In this document: positions 1-12,577 of the stretch, in pieces
Layout: every line of letters begins with the position of its first letter
How positions within the stretch are numbered: the first letter of the stretch is position 1
DNA from: Erpobdella octoculata
Lineage: Eukaryota; Annelida; Clitellata; Hirudinida; Erpobdellidae
DNA length: 64,000 nt
Reading direction: 5' to 3'
Assembly: GCA_963978895.1 (NCBI GenBank)
Contig: OZ022241.1
Span: 6,253,995-6,317,994, forward strand
Made by a program: the position numbers and the translations under genes
Notes under the pieces: model-generated
Databases searched by the model: none
The model's input: the letters and a program-made list of their open reading frames with translations, nothing else
Told to the model about the DNA's origin: nothing

Positions 1-274
1 CAATTAACCGGCATTAACTAGTTAATAAATGGAACGATGATAAGAAGGATCAAAATATGGATGAAAAAGAAACAAGCCAAATAGCTATAACTCCATACAA
101 TTATTTATTAATTGAAGATCATTTAATGTTGCCAATACGTATTAGTTTCAAGCTGTCATGCACATATACTTTGCTTAGGTAAATAAAATGGTGAATAGAC
201 ACATCACTAAAAATGACTTAATTATAATTAGTTTGCAAGCGATCTTGACATAATAAAACAAAATTTTTATTTTT
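1..274. other. AT-rich sequence, no gene seen
   Basis: No open frame of note, repeat or RNA is recognisable here. It leads into the minisatellite that follows. Confidence 0.5.
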
Positions 275-590
275 CAGTGTGAACATTTTGTCGTGAACGT
301 TGTGTCGTGAACGTTTTGTCGTGAACGTTTTGTCGTTGAACATTTTGTCTGTGAGCATTTTGTCTGTGAACATTTTGTGCGTGAAAGTTTTTCGTGAACG
401 TTTTGTCGTGAACGTTTTGTCGTGAACATTTTGTCGTTGAACATTTTGTCGTTGAACATTTTGTCTGTGAAAGTTTTGTCGGTGTTCATTTTGTCGTGAA
501 CATTTTGTCGTGAACGTTGTGTCGTGAACGTTTTGTCGGGAACATTTTGTCGTTGAACATTTTGTCTGTGAACGTTTTGTCGTGGAACCT
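275..590. repeat. Minisatellite of about 14-16 bp unit
   Basis: About twenty imperfect copies of a unit reading GAACRTTTTGTCGT (15 bases with an occasional extra T or G) run in tandem. Units alternate between GAACGTTTTGTC and GAACATTTTGTC forms. The reading frame that crosses it, Lys/Phe/Thr-rich on the minus strand, is a by-product of the repeat and not a gene. Confidence 0.9.
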
Positions 591-610
591 TTAGCTTTTT
601 TCTAGTAAAT

Positions 611-955
611 TTATAAAATAATTAGTAAATATACTAGAATGTTTAAAAAACAACCTTTTGAATGTAAACAAAGATCAAAGGTAGAATCTTCCCTGATGTT
701 GTAGTCGCTCAATGTTCTACAGTTTTCCAGCTGATTTTGGCAATAAACAAGACTTTGAATATCTGAAGAAATGCCTTCCATATCTTGAATCTTGTTTTTA
801 ATATCCAATATCGTATCACTGGGCTTGACTTGAAGTGTAATGGTCTTGCCAGTCTGTCTTCTCTTTATAAAAATTTTCCTTGGATTTATCACATCTTTAA
901 CTTCTTTAATCCAACGATTATCTGGACCTTGACCAAAAAAATATAAAAATGACAT
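611..955 (-). pseudogene. Degenerate ubiquitin copy, C-terminus lost
   Basis: The minus-strand frame holds a recognisable ubiquitin fold sequence: KIFIK near the start, then [33 protein letters not shown] and CRTLSDYNI. Compared with ubiquitin, Lys48 is Asn, Ile44 is Val, and the C-terminal LRLRGG is replaced by a Ser-Lys-Gly-Cys stretch running into a hydrophobic tail, so there is no diglycine for conjugation. About 38 extra residues precede the ubiquitin part. The noncoding block just upstream (Thr-rich run then GTCAAGGTC) also occurs upstream of the neighbouring copy at 1013-1267, which points to tandem duplication of a larger unit. I read it as a decaying copy of the polyubiquitin locus rather than a working modifier; a small expressed Ubl cannot be excluded. 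Confidence 0.75.
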
Positions 956-1012
956 ACAACAGGCAAGAAATGCTGATATTTTCAGCCTTTTTCTTATACA
1001 GTTTTAAAACAT

Positions 1013-1267
1013 TCAGTAAATGCAATTAATAAAATAAAAAAAACCACCTCCAAATAAAATTAAATGAAGGGTAGACTCGTTCTGGATGTAGTAGTCGCTC
1101 AAAATCCTATTGTCTTCTAGTAGATTGCGACAAAAAAGAAGTCTTGTACCACTTAGGTTAATGCTTGATACTTCTCTAATCTTGTTTTTAACTTTATAGA
1201 TTGTATCACTGGGATTGACTTCAAGTGTGACGTTCAAGTCCGTAAGGCTCTTAATAAAGATTTTCAT
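1013..1267 (-). CDS. Diverged ubiquitin-like protein ORF, possibly a pseudogene
   Basis: This 84-residue open frame starts MKIFIKSLTD at the ubiquitin start position and stays alignable to the end: TLEVNPSDT, KVKNKIRE, RLLFCRNLLEDNRILSDYYIQ (split here by divergence) and STLHLILFGGG. Lys48 and Lys63 are both Asn, Ile44 of the hydrophobic patch is Leu, and Arg72/Arg74 of the tail are lost, but a Gly-Gly-Gly remains, followed by nine hydrophobic residues that would need removal. The bases just upstream resemble the end of another ubiquitin unit, so this was once part of a tandem array. The frame is open over the whole domain, so it may be a working ubiquitin-like protein, but decay is equally possible. 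Confidence 0.55.
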   Translation of the reverse strand: MKIFIKSLTDLNVTLEVNPSDTIYKVKNKIREVSSINLSGTRLLFCRNLLEDNRILSDYYIQNESTLHLILFGGGFFYFINCIY

Positions 1268-2043
1268 ACCACTTCTCTCAAATCCACTTTGTTTAATGGG
1301 ATTCTGTTCCAGACCTTGACAAAAAAAGGGAAAAATAACTCTTAGAAGAAAATATGTAATTTATTTTTTTAAAATCTTATCTTAAGTATCCTAATTATCT
1401 TAAATATCTTAAATAATACCTATACCATGTTTGCTTGCTTGCTCGAGCTATACGTTGGTCATCTTGTAAAGCTTAAAAAATATACTTCTCGTCATCCATT
1501 TGAGCTAGAATTTGGTGTATTGTTTTGTCGTTAATGACAATGCATTCTAATGAATTTTTAGATTAAACCTATTATTTATTTTTCAAATAAAACTTTTGTA
1601 AAGAAAAACTTTTTTTTTTCCACATTGATTTAAACGTTTCTTTTTTTTAATTTTTTTTATTTAGGTTTTTTTTTAAGCGTCACAAGATAAAATAGATTTT
1701 TTTAAATTTAAATTTCTGTTTATTAGGAAAAAACAGTGAAATTAATGTAAAGGATATAACAAGTAAATTAAAAACGAATTTTTAAAACCATATGCTTTTA
1801 TATGTAATTAAAACACAAATTTTGCAATCAATTTTTTCTTATATTACTCTTTTATTTTATATTAAAGTCGAAATATCTTAATTATATCGAAATATCAAAA
1901 TTAATTAAAATTAACTAAATTAATTGACTTATTGTAAAACTAATAATTAAATATTGCATTGTCTTCTATTTTGAGCATGTATGCAAAATTTGAAAAAAAT
2001 CTATCATCAGGAAGTGACTCAAAAATTGATTGCAAGATTTGAA

Positions 2044-2075
<32 letters not shown>

Positions 2076-2198
2076 CAAACAGAGACGACGAGTTAATAAA
2101 AGCATTGGTAAAAACACTACCTCTTAAGATTTAACTTTTTAGTACAATAGTATAATAGCGTTGTTTTTTTAAAAAAAGTTTTTATTTTTAATTTTTTT
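1268..2198. other. AT-rich spacer with one dispersed-repeat copy
   Basis: No gene is visible. Around 1940-2100 there is a copy of a dispersed repeat (ATTGCATTGTC..., then tandem GACAGACAGA, then GTTAATAAAAGC) that recurs near 6000-6200, 15395-15570 and, inverted, 53180-53410. Confidence 0.5.
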
Positions 2199-2255
2199 AC
2201 TTGGATTGACTTTGAGAGTGATGATCTTGCAACTCAGAGTTTCACAATTTTGCGT
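2199..2255 (-). pseudogene. N-terminal fragment of a dead ubiquitin copy
   Basis: On the minus strand the translation reads QNCETLSCKIITLKVNPS, matching the first 20 residues of ubiquitin ([20 protein letters not shown]) with many changes. The start codon is mutated to ACG. Six bases upstream is CTAG then ATAAA, matching the 3' splice site and leader (CCAG then ATAAA) just before the ATG of the 30-unit polyubiquitin gene at 23076-23083. So the copy was made from genomic DNA including the 5' intron end, not from a processed mRNA. Confidence 0.7.
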
Positions 2256-2354
2256 TTTATCTAGTAAAAAGAAAATATACAAAAGAAATATATAAGTTAT
2301 GTAAACATGAAATAAGTTAAATTAGAGCTATTTTTTCATAGATTTATAACTACG

Positions 2355-3819
<1,465 letters not shown>

Positions 3820-3831
3820 TTTATTTTTATT
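3820..3831 (-). terminator. Polyadenylation signals of the SLC7-like gene
   Basis: Two adjacent AATAAA hexamers on the minus strand lie 12-24 bases past the stop codon of the transporter gene, which implies a very short 3' UTR. Confidence 0.55.
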
Positions 3832-3843
3832 TAAAGTTGTTTG

Positions 3844-6800
3844 CTATAACACAAATAGATATAAAGTGTACACACTTGATTTTTTACTAGCCCAGGTGGA
3901 GGCTCGTTGCCATTTAATAATTACAAGATAGTATATGGTTGAACTGCTGACGACTAAAAAGAATCCAGTTGCTGATGCTACCGGGTCTGTAATAAGACTG
4001 ACCAACGTCAGTATGGCAAGCAGTGAAGAGTAGATTACGTGCAAAACAATCGGTAGCTGCATAGATTTTTAAAGTGAAATACAAATTTTTAAAATAATAG
4101 TAAGCAATCTTGCAGTTTTTTAGATTCAAATCTTATTTGATGTCATCAAATTAAAAATACTAAAAAAAAGTAACTGTTTTGATTAAATAAAAAAATGTTG
4201 TAAATTAATCAATACTTTCTAAAACTGAAACAATAAAATAAAAACTACAGCACAAGAAAATTTAAAATATAAAATTATTTCCCTCTGACACCAACTCTTA
4301 ACTTATCTGAGATTTTATTCTTTTCCACAGGCAGACGAAATCTGAACCAAGTGTAGCCAACAGCCATGACAAGATCACAGACAATACCGCTGAACGTCAC
4401 ATTGTGGATGATAAACTCGACTTCAAAGGACCAGGTGTATAAGAGTACAAAACATGCCTGACAGATTTAAATGATGAATACAGATTTAAATATATATTTG
4501 AGAGAGGTACGGCTTTATTTTTGTCCTATTACTATTAGAAATACAGTGGTGGATCTAAGGGGAAGTCGGAAAACCTGGATTCCCTTAGGAACTTTTCCAA
4601 AAATTGAAGGTTTAATTTGTACACGTTTTTACTTATCTTGCGGCTTTTCTTGTTTGTTTGTAACTTAGGGTTATCCATTGACGTCTATATAATATATGCT
4701 ATTATATAGACGTCCATGGGTTATCCATTGGCTGATCGACACTTTATTATCACAGGTATTAACTCAAACTTCAAACATCCGCATCAGAAGTTATCCGCAT
4801 AAACTGTAACGGACTCAATCTATTATAAATGTTTTTATTAACTTCTAATCTCTGTTTTTATTTTTTCCAATCAATTTTTGAGTCACGTATTGATGATTTT
4901 TTTACAATTTTTTCATATATGCTCTTGCTTGATGACAATGCAGAAAGTGAATTACCAACCGTAAACAATACGGCTACATTGGGTGTGAGAAATTTGATAC
5001 TTATAAACGAGAGAGCCTTCGGCAAGTGCCCCTGTCTGGCCCCAGCGAAAGCTAGTCTGATCAAACGACAAAATAATTTCTTAAGGATTTATATTAGAAA
5101 TTATTAAACTATTAATTTAGAAGCTCAAGTGCTAATTTGTATTTCATGAAACATTCCTACCTCGAACCAACCATGGTTGCCGAGTTAAAACTGGAGCAGG
5201 AAGTGATGGCGATGAGGATCGACATTATCCAGCCACCCGCTCCTAAGGTCTTCAAGACCACGCTCTTGAGAGGATATAAACATCATTTTTATCGATTTAT
5301 TAACAGCATCAAATAAATAAAAAATTAATTAAGATGACAAACAATCAAAAATACATTAAATAATAGTTAAACCAATTTAATTTTCAGAGAAAAAAGTAAA
5401 TATTGAAATAACGTGCGATAGCGATGGCCTCTGATTGAAGAGCCTCTTCTTTGCTTAGTACAACTATGTATGTCAGGTTGACGAACATGTAGAGCACCGT
5501 CAGTAGCAGACTGCTAAGGACGATGGCCGTTGGTAATGTTCTGAGAGTTTACAGTGTAATGTAATGGTAACTTCATGAACATTTACAAGATGCTCGTTAG
5601 TAATATTTTAACAGATTTGCATGCTGTATACAGAGTATACATTAAAAGGGAAGCGTTTGTAGTGTTCTGAGAGTTTACAGTAAATCTAATGGTAACTTAA
5701 TGAAAATTTACAAGATGCTCGTTAGTAATGTTTTAACAGATTTGTTTGTTGTGTACATTAAAAAAGAGCCTGACTATCAAAAGACTATCAAAGTTAAATA
5801 TTAGCAAATTTATTCTGAAATTTTTCAAGTGTTAAAAGTAATATTAGTTTTCAAAAAATTGTATTGTTAAATATTATTTGAATTTCTAAAACACAAACAT
5901 ATTGATATCATCTTTCTAAAATTAAAACAAGTAAAGAAAAAGCGAGTTTTTCAACACAAACTTTGATTTCAAATACACTCGATTTCGAAATACGAAAGAT
6001 GTTCAAATTAAGTTTTTTTTTTAACTGAATCATGTATTGTCATCCAATATAAAGCAATGCTGAAATTTCAGCTTCCTAGCTAGTCAAAAAGCTGGTTAAA
6101 TTTTACTTGCAAGATTTGCGTACAGAGAAAGACACACACACACACACATACACAAACAAACACAAAAACAGAGATTGTAACCTAAATAAAAGTTTGTACA
6201 AAAGTAAAAATTGGCAATTTCTTAACAGTTAGCAAATAATTTATTTTATGGTTTCGTACAAGAATTTTGCTAGTCAAGCAAGTGTTTTATTTGGACGCCT
6301 TAAAAAAAATTTCTTTTTCCCCAAAGTTTCAAATTCCCACCAAACTTTTTACTTTTTCTAAAATCGATTTTAAGAAAAACAGTTTTTTGTGGAAAAAAGT
6401 CAGAAGCTTTTGAAAAACGTACCCACGACTATCCCCCGGTTATTAAGTATTTTTAGAGTAAAAAGTATAAAGCGTTTTAAAAAAACTTTCTTTGAAAAAG
6501 TACCTTTTACTACTTCCACCCGGTCATGAACTATTTGAAGTGAAAGGCTCACTGGGCTTAAAAAAATTTATGAAAAAATATCTCTGACTAACCCCCGGTC
6601 ATCAACTATTTTTGAAATGAAAAGTGTATTAGATTTTGGAATGTGTGGGTTTTTTGAAACATTTAGTCTTCCCAACGTTTAGCTGAAATGACGATCCTGC
6701 CTCCTTCTACTAATTTTGAAATTCCCCCCCGAACTTCAAGGGGTCTGGATGAAACACTGAAGTCATGTATTTATTGGTTACAGCCGAGAAACTGAATATC

Positions 6801-9800
6801 AAACTTCAAATCGGTTGGCACATTAAACGAGAATGGGTTGTGATTACCTTTTAGGGTTATGGACTTCTTCAACCAGAAAGTTCAAGGCTGACCTAGTTTA
6901 TAAAAAAAATACATAAAAAAATGTCACTAAAATGCTTAAGTAGAGAAACAACATTTCCGGTACAAATATAAGTTGGCATCATCCAGCCTTGTGAACACTA
7001 AAGTAGTTTGTTACAATGGGTGACCAGCTAATAGGCAAGGTTTCAGCCATAGACATCTAGAACTAACTCTCTAGAATCCACGATTTTGCCAGTGACCCCT
7101 TTTTAACGTCAATCATGATTTCAAAACCATATTTTGCATATTTAATTCATTACCATCCGTGATAAGAGAAAACTGTCGAATAGAAAGCCAGAACGAGACA
7201 ACCTGGACGCGTGCACGAGTCTTTGAATGGTTCGTTCAGCATTCCGATGTCACCTTTTTAAGAAAAAAAAATCTCATTTTCTAACTGATGGTTCATACCG
7301 TGGTGATTAATTGTTTTAAAAAATATATAAATGGTTACGAACTTGTTAAATTAAATTAAAGTTTAATTTTAGGTTTATATATCAATCATTTTTTTTAATG
7401 AAAAGCTAGGCAAATAATTATTAAATATTGTCCACGTCAGTTTTTGAGGGAGAGTACATCTATTCTTAAGTATTATTAAATTATTAACAAGTAAGCCGTA
7501 AAAAGGAGGTTTTTTCACAAATTCCTTGTATTTCAAGATTCGCCAACTTTTCATTTATTGCAAATTTTTTTAAGTGACATTTTTTTAATTTATAAATGCA
7601 AACATTTATTAAATCGTATTTTGTTTGTTTTAAAACATACATAATTATTATTTTTAATTAAAAAAAACAATTTTTTCAAAAATTTTTCAAACTTTAATAG
7701 AAAGCATTGTCATAAGGAATGAGCCTATACTTAATATTTCAGCTTGATTAAATGACGGGAAGTTCGTTAATTTTCACTTTCAAGGCTTGCAAACATTCAA
7801 GCAAGCACGACCGGCGGTGAAGGTAATATAAGGAATTTAAAAATAAATTAAGCAATAAAATACCTGTCGCGATATTGTAAATGCCAATGATAGATAATGC
7901 CGTTAGCGTCAGGACTGTGGTTGAGGTCATAATGGTTTGACCTCTTGCGGCAACTTTGACGCTGAGACAGTTTATGGTGCTCATCAGGACTGAAAAATAT
8001 TGCTCATAAGATTATAAACAAATTTGAAAAAAATAAACTTAGAATTTTAAAAAGCCAAACAAGTAAAACAAATAATGTACAACAATAATTTGTTTAGCAA
8101 ACAAATCCTTTAAACAAAAGCGCAAAGTACTTTGTTTCCTGTATTTGTATGTAATACTTGGTGGGTTCTTTAAAAAATTGAAAGTAACAGCTTTTAAAAG
8201 TTTACTGGCTGCTTTTTCTAATTCAAGTTTTAAATGTAATATAATTCTTTAATAAGATGATAAATAACTTAACAAAAGTATTTTGTTAATTAAAAAAAAC
8301 AGATCGCAGCCAGAAGCAGTGAAAAGCGTTATATCGCTCATTAACTTCACCTAGCTTTTGCGAGCTAGTCTCAAGCCTGAATAGAGAACAAGTGAAGTAA
8401 AAAACAAAGTTTTTTTTTAAATCACACTTTTATATTTTTACACTATACAATATACATAAACAACGAGCATATTAGCATAGACTCATAGACAATAAATAGT
8501 TCGACAAAATAGAATGCATTGTTAATCAGTTCGGAGGTATTTTTAAATTTTTAAGTCTCTAGCTCATCGGGAAGTTAGTTTAAAATCGATTGCAAAATTT
8601 GACGACAGACAGATAGACAGAAAAATCAAGTTAAGTAAAAGTGTGTAAAAAAAGAAAAAAAGCCAAATTATGATCCACGACAGGATACCTGGCATACAAA
8701 ACCCAAATATATTTTTTTAAATCGCTCTTGTAAATAGTAGAAGTGATTAATTTCATACAGAGTCTATCTCATAATTATCTCTTTCTCCTGCTATCACAGT
8801 GTTACACCCCACAACTGCAACAATACCTTATTACTCTAAAATGATATTTTTAATACTATATCTTCCCACTCGTTCATCTACAATCCTCGAAAATGTCTTG
8901 ATTACTCCTGTGCTGGTTTATCGGATCTTGCAGCAATTGGACGGTTCAAGCTAAAGAGGCCCAGATCTCATACCTAACATTTACCTCAAGCGTTGCTCAT
9001 CTATTTTATCAGCTCCAATCTGCCATATCTTCGACTTCTCTCTCAAGACAATAGTTTTGCCAGCAGCATGGAAAACAACAAACGTTGCTCCCATTAACAA
9101 AAAGGGCCCAACATCTTATCCCTCCAATTACAGACCGATTTCTCTAACTTGTACTTATTGCCGAGTCACGGAGAAGATCATTAATAAAGAAATCCTGCAC
9201 TATCTAAGCTCATAAAACCTTATAAACTTATACCAACATTGCTTCAAACTACTCAGACAGTACAAATCAATTTGCACAAACTTACTGGAATGCATATACA
9301 TTATGCAACTAACAAATCTGCTCTAACAAATCAACATAATACTGAAATTCTTTACTTTGACTTCCAAAAGGCGTTCGATTCCGTTTCGCATGTCAAGCTG
9401 ATCGAAAAGCTTAAATCCTACAACATAACAGGCAGCTTGTTTAATTGGCCCACCAACTTTCTTAATGAAAGAAAACAATACGTTCAGATCAACAGAGTAC
9501 TTTCCGAATCAGTTGTTGTTACGAGTGGGGTTCCGCAGGGAAGCGTCCTTAGTCCAACCTTATTTCTTATAAACTTCAATGATGTTGTCGATTTTATTCC
9601 TCCAAATGATGCAACCATTAAGCTATTTGCTAACGACATCAAACTATACCAATCTTCTAGGCTAGCGGGCACGGATCTCCAAAATAGGATCAGTGCACTA
9701 ACTACTTACTTGAAGCAAGTTATGGCGACTCAACATGGCCACAGACAAATGTTTTGTATGCCCTATCAAGGTTTCCATGCAAAAGCATAGTCATTCACAA

Positions 9801-11333
9801 TATTTTATAGACAACGTACCTTTCTAATTCCTCTACCAAGTAAAAGATCTAGGCGTTAATGTAGACTCTGAGCTCAACTTCAGATCTCACATCAATAGCA
9901 TCACCCATAAAGCATCAGTTCGTTCTCGACTAACTCTCAAATTTTTTGTCTCTCGTGACAAGGATCTCTTAATCAAAGCATTTTGTGTTTACACTAGACC
10001 ACTTTTGAAATATTGTTCTCAATTATGGAGCCCTTATCAAAAGTACTTAATTGACTAGGTTGAAAGAGTACAAAAGTGATTTACAAAGGCCATTCCTTCA
10101 GTCAGACATCTTGAATACTGCGACCGCTTGAAAGGACTTAATATCCAGTCTCTCAAACACTGTAGGCTTATTGCCGATCCTTGCTTATGTTACAGGATTG
10201 TCAAACAAGTATCCACTGATTTGAAAAGCCACTTGCTCGCTTTTAACTATAAATCTGCCAGAGGCCATCACCTCAAACTACGCTTTCAATTAAGTTCATC
10301 TGATTTGTCTAAATTCTTTTTTTACAAACCGCGTTGTTAAACTTGGAACTCTTAACCCTCAGAAATTATTTCTTTTACAACTTACAGCCGATTTTCGTGC
10401 CTAATTCGTCTCCATGACCTATCGCTTTTCTTTTCATATAAATGACAGTTACAATGTTGTATAAATCATTCTGCTATTATCACCATGTGTCAATTCCTTG
10501 CACCGTTTATGTTATTGAGGTGTTTATGTCGTGAAGCTCAATTTTTTGTTGTTGATCATATTTCGGTTATGCAAATTTTCTGTTTTTCTCCCCACCCTCT
10601 ATATGTATCATCTGTCTGATGTTTTGTTCACCGAGCGGGTAAGTGGTATATGTCCTCCGTTCGCGAACAATAAATAATAAAAAAATTAAATGTCCAAATT
10701 GAGAAGAGGACGTTAAACAATCTTAATATTATATGATATTACACAACATTATTATATGAAATTAAAATAAAGCCACTTACTAAGAGCCGCAGAAGCTAAT
10801 AATAGAACAGCCAAATTAGGAACTCCGCAGCTAGGGAAGAGCGGTTTGAGAAGATATCGAGCAAATATAGTCAACTTCAAGGCATTGCTTCCAGGTCGCA
10901 TCAAGAAAAGGTATTGCCAAATGAAAATAAAGCCAAAAAATGGACTATATAATCGGCTTAGGTAGGTATATCTTTCGCCGGCTACCGGAATTTGGAGGCC
11001 GATTTCGGCATAAACCAGAGATCCTATCATAGCATATACACCCCCCGCCATCCACATGATAAGGGTAAGACCTGGCGAGCCGGCATGAAGTAGCACCCCA
11101 CGTGGGGATATGTATATACCAGTACCAATCGTAAGTCCGATGATTATGGCCACTCCGTAAGCCACTCCCAATTGTCTTTTCAAATGTACGGGCTCCGGCA
11201 TAACTTCAATCTCAATCTTTGGATTTGATTTAGATGAGTTTCTTCGTCTTTTTGAATCTATCGGAGGATCAGCTTCTACACTGTTTGACATCAACGTATG
11301 GCTGCTGAGAAATCCATTATCGTGAAGTTCCAT
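3844..11333 (-). CDS. SLC7 (LAT-type) heteromeric amino-acid transporter light subunit
   Basis: Nine exons can be joined on the minus strand: 10781-11333, 7864-7989, 7154-7253, 6848-6892, 5417-5540, 5161-5264, 4960-5056, 4290-4457, 3844-4056. The joined frame is 509 residues, the usual length for SLC7A5/A8-type light chains, which exchange neutral amino acids at the plasma membrane with a 4F2hc/rBAT-type heavy chain. Diagnostic pieces in order: TM1 unwound segment GTGIYISPRGV; AGSPGL; MWMAGGVYAMIGSLVYAEIG; KPLFPSCGVP, whose Cys sits where the disulfide to the heavy subunit forms; INCLSVKVAARGQ; YSTVFSYHGW; LNFLVEEVHNPKR; NLTYIVVLSKEEAL; AGARQGHLPKAL. The start Met precedes a 50-residue Ser/Lys-rich cytosolic tail. 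Intron phases agree everywhere except the exon 4/5 border, where only a GC-AG intron (or an indel) keeps the frame. Intron 1 is swollen by a dead LINE. The substrate is not deducible. Confidence 0.9.
4548..4670 (+). repeat. Dispersed repeat beginning CAGTGGTGGATCTA
   Basis: This block shares its start (ACAGTGGYGGATCTA, then CCCTT-TTAGGAA-TTTTACCAAAAA and AGTTTAATTT) with 13884-14030. The CAGTGGYG start is typical of hAT-like terminal repeats, but I see no second terminus. It sits in an intron of the transporter gene. Confidence 0.45.
5537..5770. repeat. Two-copy tandem duplication of about 115-125 bp
   Basis: GTTCTGAGAGTTTACAGT followed by ATGGTAACTT-ATGAA-ATTTACAAGATGCTCGTTAGTAAT occurs at about 5537 and again at about 5662, separated by a short AT-rich piece. 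The first copy contains the 3' splice site of transporter exon 4 (CTCAG at 5541), so the second is an upstream spare 3' splice site lacking its exon. Confidence 0.8.
6000..6200 (+). repeat. Dispersed repeat family A (GACAGACA / AAGTTAAATAAAAG type)
   Basis: A block reading CATGTATTGTCATYCARTATAAAGC, GCTAGTCAAAAAG(C/T)GGGT, TTGCAAGATTTG, then a CA- or GACA-rich run. Related copies are at 15395-15570 (plus) and 53180-53410 (minus, close match), with more distant ones near 1940-2100, 7690-7800 and 49260-49360. No terminal inverted repeats or coding region were seen; I infer an unnamed short interspersed family. Confidence 0.6.
6410..6645. repeat. Three-copy tandem repeat, about 90 bp
   Basis: The phrase ACCCCCGGTYATNAACTATTTTTGAARTGAAAAG (written here with ambiguity codes in two halves: CCCCCGGTYAT and CTATTTTTGAA) recurs at about 6430, 6520 and 6595 with flanking poly-A/poly-T. 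It lies in a transporter intron. Confidence 0.6.
8455..8650 (+). repeat. Dispersed repeat family B, copy 1
   Basis: Shares ACAACGAGYATATTAGCATAG, ATAAATAGTTCGAC, GAATGCATTGTTAATCAGTT, TCTCTAGCTCRTCGGGAAGT and AAGTAAAAGTGTGTAAAAA with 14775-15015. Copy 2 has about 70 extra bases in the middle that are absent here. No coding capacity. Confidence 0.75.
8930..10680 (+). mobile_element. Dead CR1-like LINE (reverse transcriptase fragment and 3' end)
   Basis: 5'-truncated non-LTR retrotransposon in transporter intron 1. Reading across frames: PTSYPSNYRPISLT, then in the 9239-9790 frame YFDFQKAFDSVSH, GVPQGSVLSPTLF and the catalytic-box equivalent LFANDIKLYQ, where FADD has become FAND so the first catalytic Asp is lost. 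Downstream pieces KDLGVNVDSELNFRSHI, YTRPLLKYCSQLWSPY and RLKGLNIQSLKHCR continue in shifted frames with stops. The 3' end carries GAACAATAAATAATAAAAA. It is inserted opposite to the host gene. Confidence 0.9.
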
Positions 11334-12569
11334 TTTTTAATAGTTTTAATCCGTGTCAGTCTAGGAAATGAGAAGAGTATCTATTTATTAAATTTTGTAT
11401 AATACAAATATCAAAACAAGAGACCTTGGTGGTAGCTTCACGAACCTTAATCGAGAGCAGATACTAAAACGACCTGGTGTTTTGCAAAGATTACATAAAT
11501 AGATCGAGTTTTGTTACATTTGATTGCTAGCAGATGACCGCGCACTTTGATGTTTGAGGAGAAGGCGATAGACGATCTTATTTGCACAGTAACTTTTAAT
11601 TCATGTCAAGATGCGACCTTTGTAATTCTCAATAATTATGATCTCCACAGAAATGAAAACAACTCAGCTGCCAATTATTTGCTTCTTAGGGGTTTGGAGT
11701 TTTTTTTTACTCCGAATCAAATAAAACAGCATGTATGTACTAGCATGTAGAACATCTGATAAGCGTTTCCGTGACAGTCTCTGCTTTAAAAAGACGCTAC
11801 ATAACTTCGCATTACATTTCACACGGTTAAAACAGGACGCAGCATCTGAAAAAACGACAATTTAAATTTATTATCGTGGTGATGAAGTTAAGCAGACTTT
11901 TCTACGCCGATTTACTTGCTTCTTTGAGTTTGAATAATATTTTGAAGATGTCACCGAAGTTATAAAAAAAAATAACACTAACAAAGAGATATGCAATGTA
12001 AGACACAAACAATTTTGAAAGTCTCTTCTCAATTTCATACAACAAATAATCATTCATCATTAATCTAAGTAGCCCACCGAAAATGTGACATAAAATTGGT
12101 TTATTTAAAATAGCTTAGTTGTGGATTTCTACTAATTTTTTACCACGCTTCTATTAGCTTCGCCTGATGTTTGTGAAGTGAAAATCTTGTAATAATTGAT
12201 TTTTCGACCACTTCCCATTGATCTTGACTTCAAATTTCAAACCTAAACGTACTCTTGAAAACAATACACAAATTCAAGGGCGTCATATGGGACGGGCATG
12301 GGGGGAGATGGACACCGAGGAGTTTTCCAAAAAAATATTTTTATAAAATAAATATGGAGGAAGTTTAAGAAAATTTTAAAAGTCCCCTCCAAAAAATTTA
12401 TAAGAGCGTGGTTTATATAAAAAAAGTATTTTTGTAATAGAGCTGGTTCCCAATTAGGCTGAACTTGCGAAATGAAATAAGTTTTTTTTTAGTAAACTCT
12501 CACTTTGTACTAGATTTATAATAAAATCTTTTATAATATAAACAACAAACTGCAGTTCATCAACTAATA
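11334..12569. other. Upstream of the transporter gene; no gene seen
   Basis: This should hold the 5' UTR and promoter of the SLC7-like gene, but I see no convincing TATA box or 5' exon. Small frames at 11547-11750 (plus) and 11871-12053 (minus) have no recognisable content. Confidence 0.4.
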
Positions 12570-12577
12570 ATTAAAAT

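Noticed and set aside
9239..9790. A 183-residue host protein
   Set aside because: It contains FQKAFDSVSH and GVPQGSVLSP reverse-transcriptase motifs; it is a piece of a dead LINE.
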